Below are positions 62,046-64,000 of a stretch of 64,000 bases of DNA, piece after piece. Under the pieces are notes generated by a model. The model was not told where the DNA came from, searched no databases, and was given only the letters and a program-made list of their open reading frames with translations. The position numbers and the translations under genes were made by a program. The stretch lies in assembly GCF_004379255.2 (NCBI RefSeq), contig NC_056052.1, forward strand, positions 9,789,708 through 9,853,707, read 5' to 3'. Numbering within the stretch: the first letter of the stretch is position 1; every line of letters begins with the position of its first letter. This DNA comes from Salvia splendens. Its lineage: Eukaryota > Streptophyta > Magnoliopsida > Lamiales > Lamiaceae.

Positions 62046-64000
62046 TGTTAATTATGGAGCCTAAAATATCTCCTACCATGTTTAGGATTTGTTTCCTTGA
62101 AGTATATTTCCTTGTGATAGATTTATTCCTTAAAAGATATTTCCTTATGGAATATGTTTCCTAGTTTGACTAGAATTAGGGCTCTCTAGTTACTTATAAA
62201 TAGAGGTGCTCCCTCATTGTTAAATCATCCTGAAATTATATAGTGAAATCACTGGCTTGGCATCGCCCCCAGAGGTAGATACACATTGTATCGAACTGGG
62301 TAAATAATTTCTTGTGTTCATTCTCTTTCATATTCGTGATTGCCTGTGTTTATTTCCCAACAACTGGTATCAAGAGCCTAGGGTTTAAGAGGCAGAAATC
62401 ACAATGGGGATCGACGAGAAAATTGCTGTAGAGAAGTTCGATGGATCTGATTTCGGATTTTGGAAGATGCAGATTGAGGATTACCTGTACGGTAAAGATC
62501 TCTGGAAGCCTTTAAAAACCAAACCCGAAAAGATGGAACATGAGGAGTGGGAGCTGCTGGACAGAAAAGCGATGAGCGCGATTAGGCTATCGTTGTCCAA
62601 GGATGTGGCTTATCACACGACTGCAGCAAAGTCGACAAAGGAGATGATAAAGATCTTGGAGGACATGCATCAGAAACCATCAACGGCAAACAAGGTACAT
62701 CTGATTAGACGATTGTTTAATTTTAGAATGCAAGAAGGAAAGCTGGTGCAACAACATCTCAACGAGTTCAACATGATTACTTCGCAACTGAACTCGATTA
62801 ATATAAAATTCGATGATGAAATTTGTGCCCTGATTTTGCTATCGTCTTTGCCTGAGAGTTGGGCTGGCACAGTGACAGCAGTTATTGCTGCAGAGACAAA
62901 ACTAACAGTTGACAGAGTAAGAGATCTGATGATTGGTGAGGAAGTTCACCGGAGAGAATCAGGATCTTCTACTTCGGGATCAGCACTGAATACAGAACAG
63001 AGAGGCAGATCGAAGGGAAAGCAAAATCATGGAAGATCAAATTCCAGAGGAAGGAGTCAATCCAAGAAGGATTTGGATAAAGTTAAATGCTGGAATTGTG
63101 ATGAGTTTGGGCATTTTAGAAATCAATGTGAGGCACCGAAGAAGTATAAGAATAAGGATCAGAAGGACAAGAAGACAGCAAACGCTACCATGTCTGATGA
63201 CGATGGCGAGGCGTTGGTCTTGAGCGTCAGTAGTCCGATGGAATCGTGGGTATTGGATTCTGGGGCGTCGTTTCACTCCTGCGGCAATGTGGAGATAATG
63301 GAAGACTACGTTTCTGGCGATTTTGGGAAGGTACATCTGGCTGATGACGAGCCCTTAGATATCGTGGGAAAGGGAAACGTGAAGGTAGTGACGTCCAATG
63401 GATCCGTAATAAAACTGAATGGAGTCAGACACATTCCTGGATTGCAGAGAAGTTTGATTTCGATTGGGCAGCTTGATGCAGAAGGGTACACCGTGACGTT
63501 TGGCTGCAACAATTGGAAGATTACCAAGGGAGCTATGATAGTAGCTCGAGGTAAGAATGAGGGTACGTTGTATACCACAACTAACTCCAAAGATTGCATT
63601 GATATTGCAAGTGAGGCAAATAATGCAGATTTGTGGCACTGTCGTCTTGGCCACATGAGCGAGAAAGGGATGAAGATAATGTGCTCAAGAGGTTTACTGC
63701 CTGGCTTGAAAACTGTTGAAGTTGGCCTGTGCGAGGATTGCGAGTTTGGGAAACAGAAAAGGGTGAGTTTCTCAAGAGGAGGCAGAAAATTGAAGACACA
63801 GAAGTTGGAGATGGTCCACACTGATCTATGGGGACCAGCACCTGTGAAGTCCCTAGGAGGCTCTGAATATTATATGACTTTCATCGACGACTCTACTCGA
63901 AAGCTATGGGTTTATTTTCTGAAGAGTAAATCCGATGCGTTTGACGCTTTCAGGAAATGGAAAGCCCTTGTTGAAACTGAAACCGGGATGAAGGTGAAGT
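62046..64000 (+). mobile_element. Ty1/copia element copia-D, left part, runs off the window
   Basis: The LTR at 62046-62362 starts TGTTAATTATGGAGCC and ends TTTATTTCCCAACA. Two bases later TGGTATCAAGAGCC (62365-62378) is a tRNA-Met type primer site. The gag-pol frame follows from 62404. The 3' half lies outside the window. Confidence 0.9.
62404..64000 (+). CDS. Copia-D gag-pol polyprotein, 3' end outside window
   Basis: From ATG 62404 (MGIDEKIAVEKFDGSDFGFW) 532 codons are open to the window edge with no stop. Gag (UBN2 type) is at residues about 1-190, with KAMSAIRLSLSKDVAYHT and VHLIRRLFNFRMQEG. The CCHC knuckle CWNCDEFGHFRNQC is at about 229-242. Protease WVLDSGASFHSC is at about 282-293, GAG-pre-integrase [14 protein letters not shown] at about 411-424. 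The integrase start VHTDLWGPAPVKSLGG and FIDDSTRKLWVYFLKSKSDA follow. All visible catalytic residues (DSG of the protease, first Asp of the integrase) are present. This looks like a potentially complete polyprotein of a different copia lineage from copia-A, -B and -C. Confidence 0.93.
   Translation, partial: MGIDEKIAVEKFDGSDFGFWKMQIEDYLYGKDLWKPLKTKPEKMEHEEWELLDRKAMSAIRLSLSKDVAYHTTAAKSTKEMIKILEDMHQKPSTANKVHLIRRLFNFRMQEGKLVQQHLNEFNMITSQLNSINIKFDDEICALILLSSLPESWAGTVTAVIAAETKLTVDRVRDLMIGEEVHRRESGSSTSGSALNTEQRGRSKGKQNHGRSNSRGRSQSKKDLDKVKCWNCDEFGHFRNQCEAPKKYKNKDQKDKKTANATMSDDDGEALVLSVSSPMESWVLDSGASFHSCGNVEIMEDYVSGDFGKVHLADDEPLDIVGKGNVKVVTSNGSVIKLNGVRHIPGLQRSLISIGQLDAEGYTVTFGCNNWKITKGAMIVARGKNEGTLYTTTNSKDCIDIASEANNADLWHCRLGHMSEKGMKIMCSRGLLPGLKTVEVGLCEDCEFGKQKRVSFSRGGRKLKTQKLEMVHTDLWGPAPVKSLGGSEYYMTFIDDSTRKLWVYFLKSKSDAFDAFRKWKALVETETGMKVK

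Overview
This window is plant nuclear DNA, most likely from a eudicot. The evidence is intron-containing plant genes (a nucleostemin-like GTPase, a DUF1639 protein, remnants of chloroplast cysteine desulfurase, EXO70 and a NOSIP/CSU1-type E3 ligase), many CTCCCTCCGTCC Stowaway MITEs, PIF/Harbinger, hAT and Mutator-like elements, Ty1/copia retrotransposons, and a piece of plastid rpoB in nuclear sequence. I cannot place the species; an asterid is only a guess.

Layout. 0.4-2.5 kb: decayed PIF/Harbinger-type ORF1 (Myb/SANT) behind one terminal inverted repeat. 2.6-6.15 kb: one long-TIR MITE, a gypsy gag scrap and four Stowaway elements, the last ending 129 bp before the NSN1 start codon. 6.28-9.28 kb: complete nine-exon NSN1 on the plus strand. 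11.1 kb: tRNA-Glu(CTC). 11.68-12.53 kb: Mutator-like foldback element with a 9-bp target duplication. 13.2-13.9 kb: intact three-exon DUF1639 gene. 15.0-16.16 kb: broken CSU1/NOSIP gene with a 21-bp G/C homopolymer. 16.26-24.57 kb: nested PIF/Harbinger elements that carry only ORF1, with a Mutator-like element between two inverted copies. 24.77-26.9 kb: gutted hAT transposon plus a small hAT element with an 8-bp target duplication. About 27.7 kb: orphan housekeeping-type promoter. 29.0-35.6 kb: 5'-truncated copia element (copia-C) with a plastid rpoB fragment in its reverse transcriptase region and a LINE fragment in its LTR. 40.0-49.1 kb: EXO70 pseudogene split by a recent 7.3-kb copia (copia-A). 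49.3-51.4 kb: hAT and Harbinger MITEs. 52.07-61.96 kb: chloroplast cysteine desulfurase (SUFS/NFS2) pseudogene whose introns hold copia-B and a palindrome-rich DNA transposon with a hAT inside it. 61.96-64 kb: a fourth copia (copia-D), open and running off the window.

How it works together. Only NSN1, the DUF1639 gene and the tRNA look like functional host genes. NSN1 would act in ribosome biogenesis in the nucleolus. The rest is a transposon graveyard with young insertions: copia-A and copia-B have nearly identical LTR pairs, clear 5-bp target duplications and long pol reading frames. Each nevertheless carries small gag lesions. Coordinates of spliced genes were read by eye from splice consensus and family conservation; element boundaries come from matching TIRs, LTRs and target duplications.
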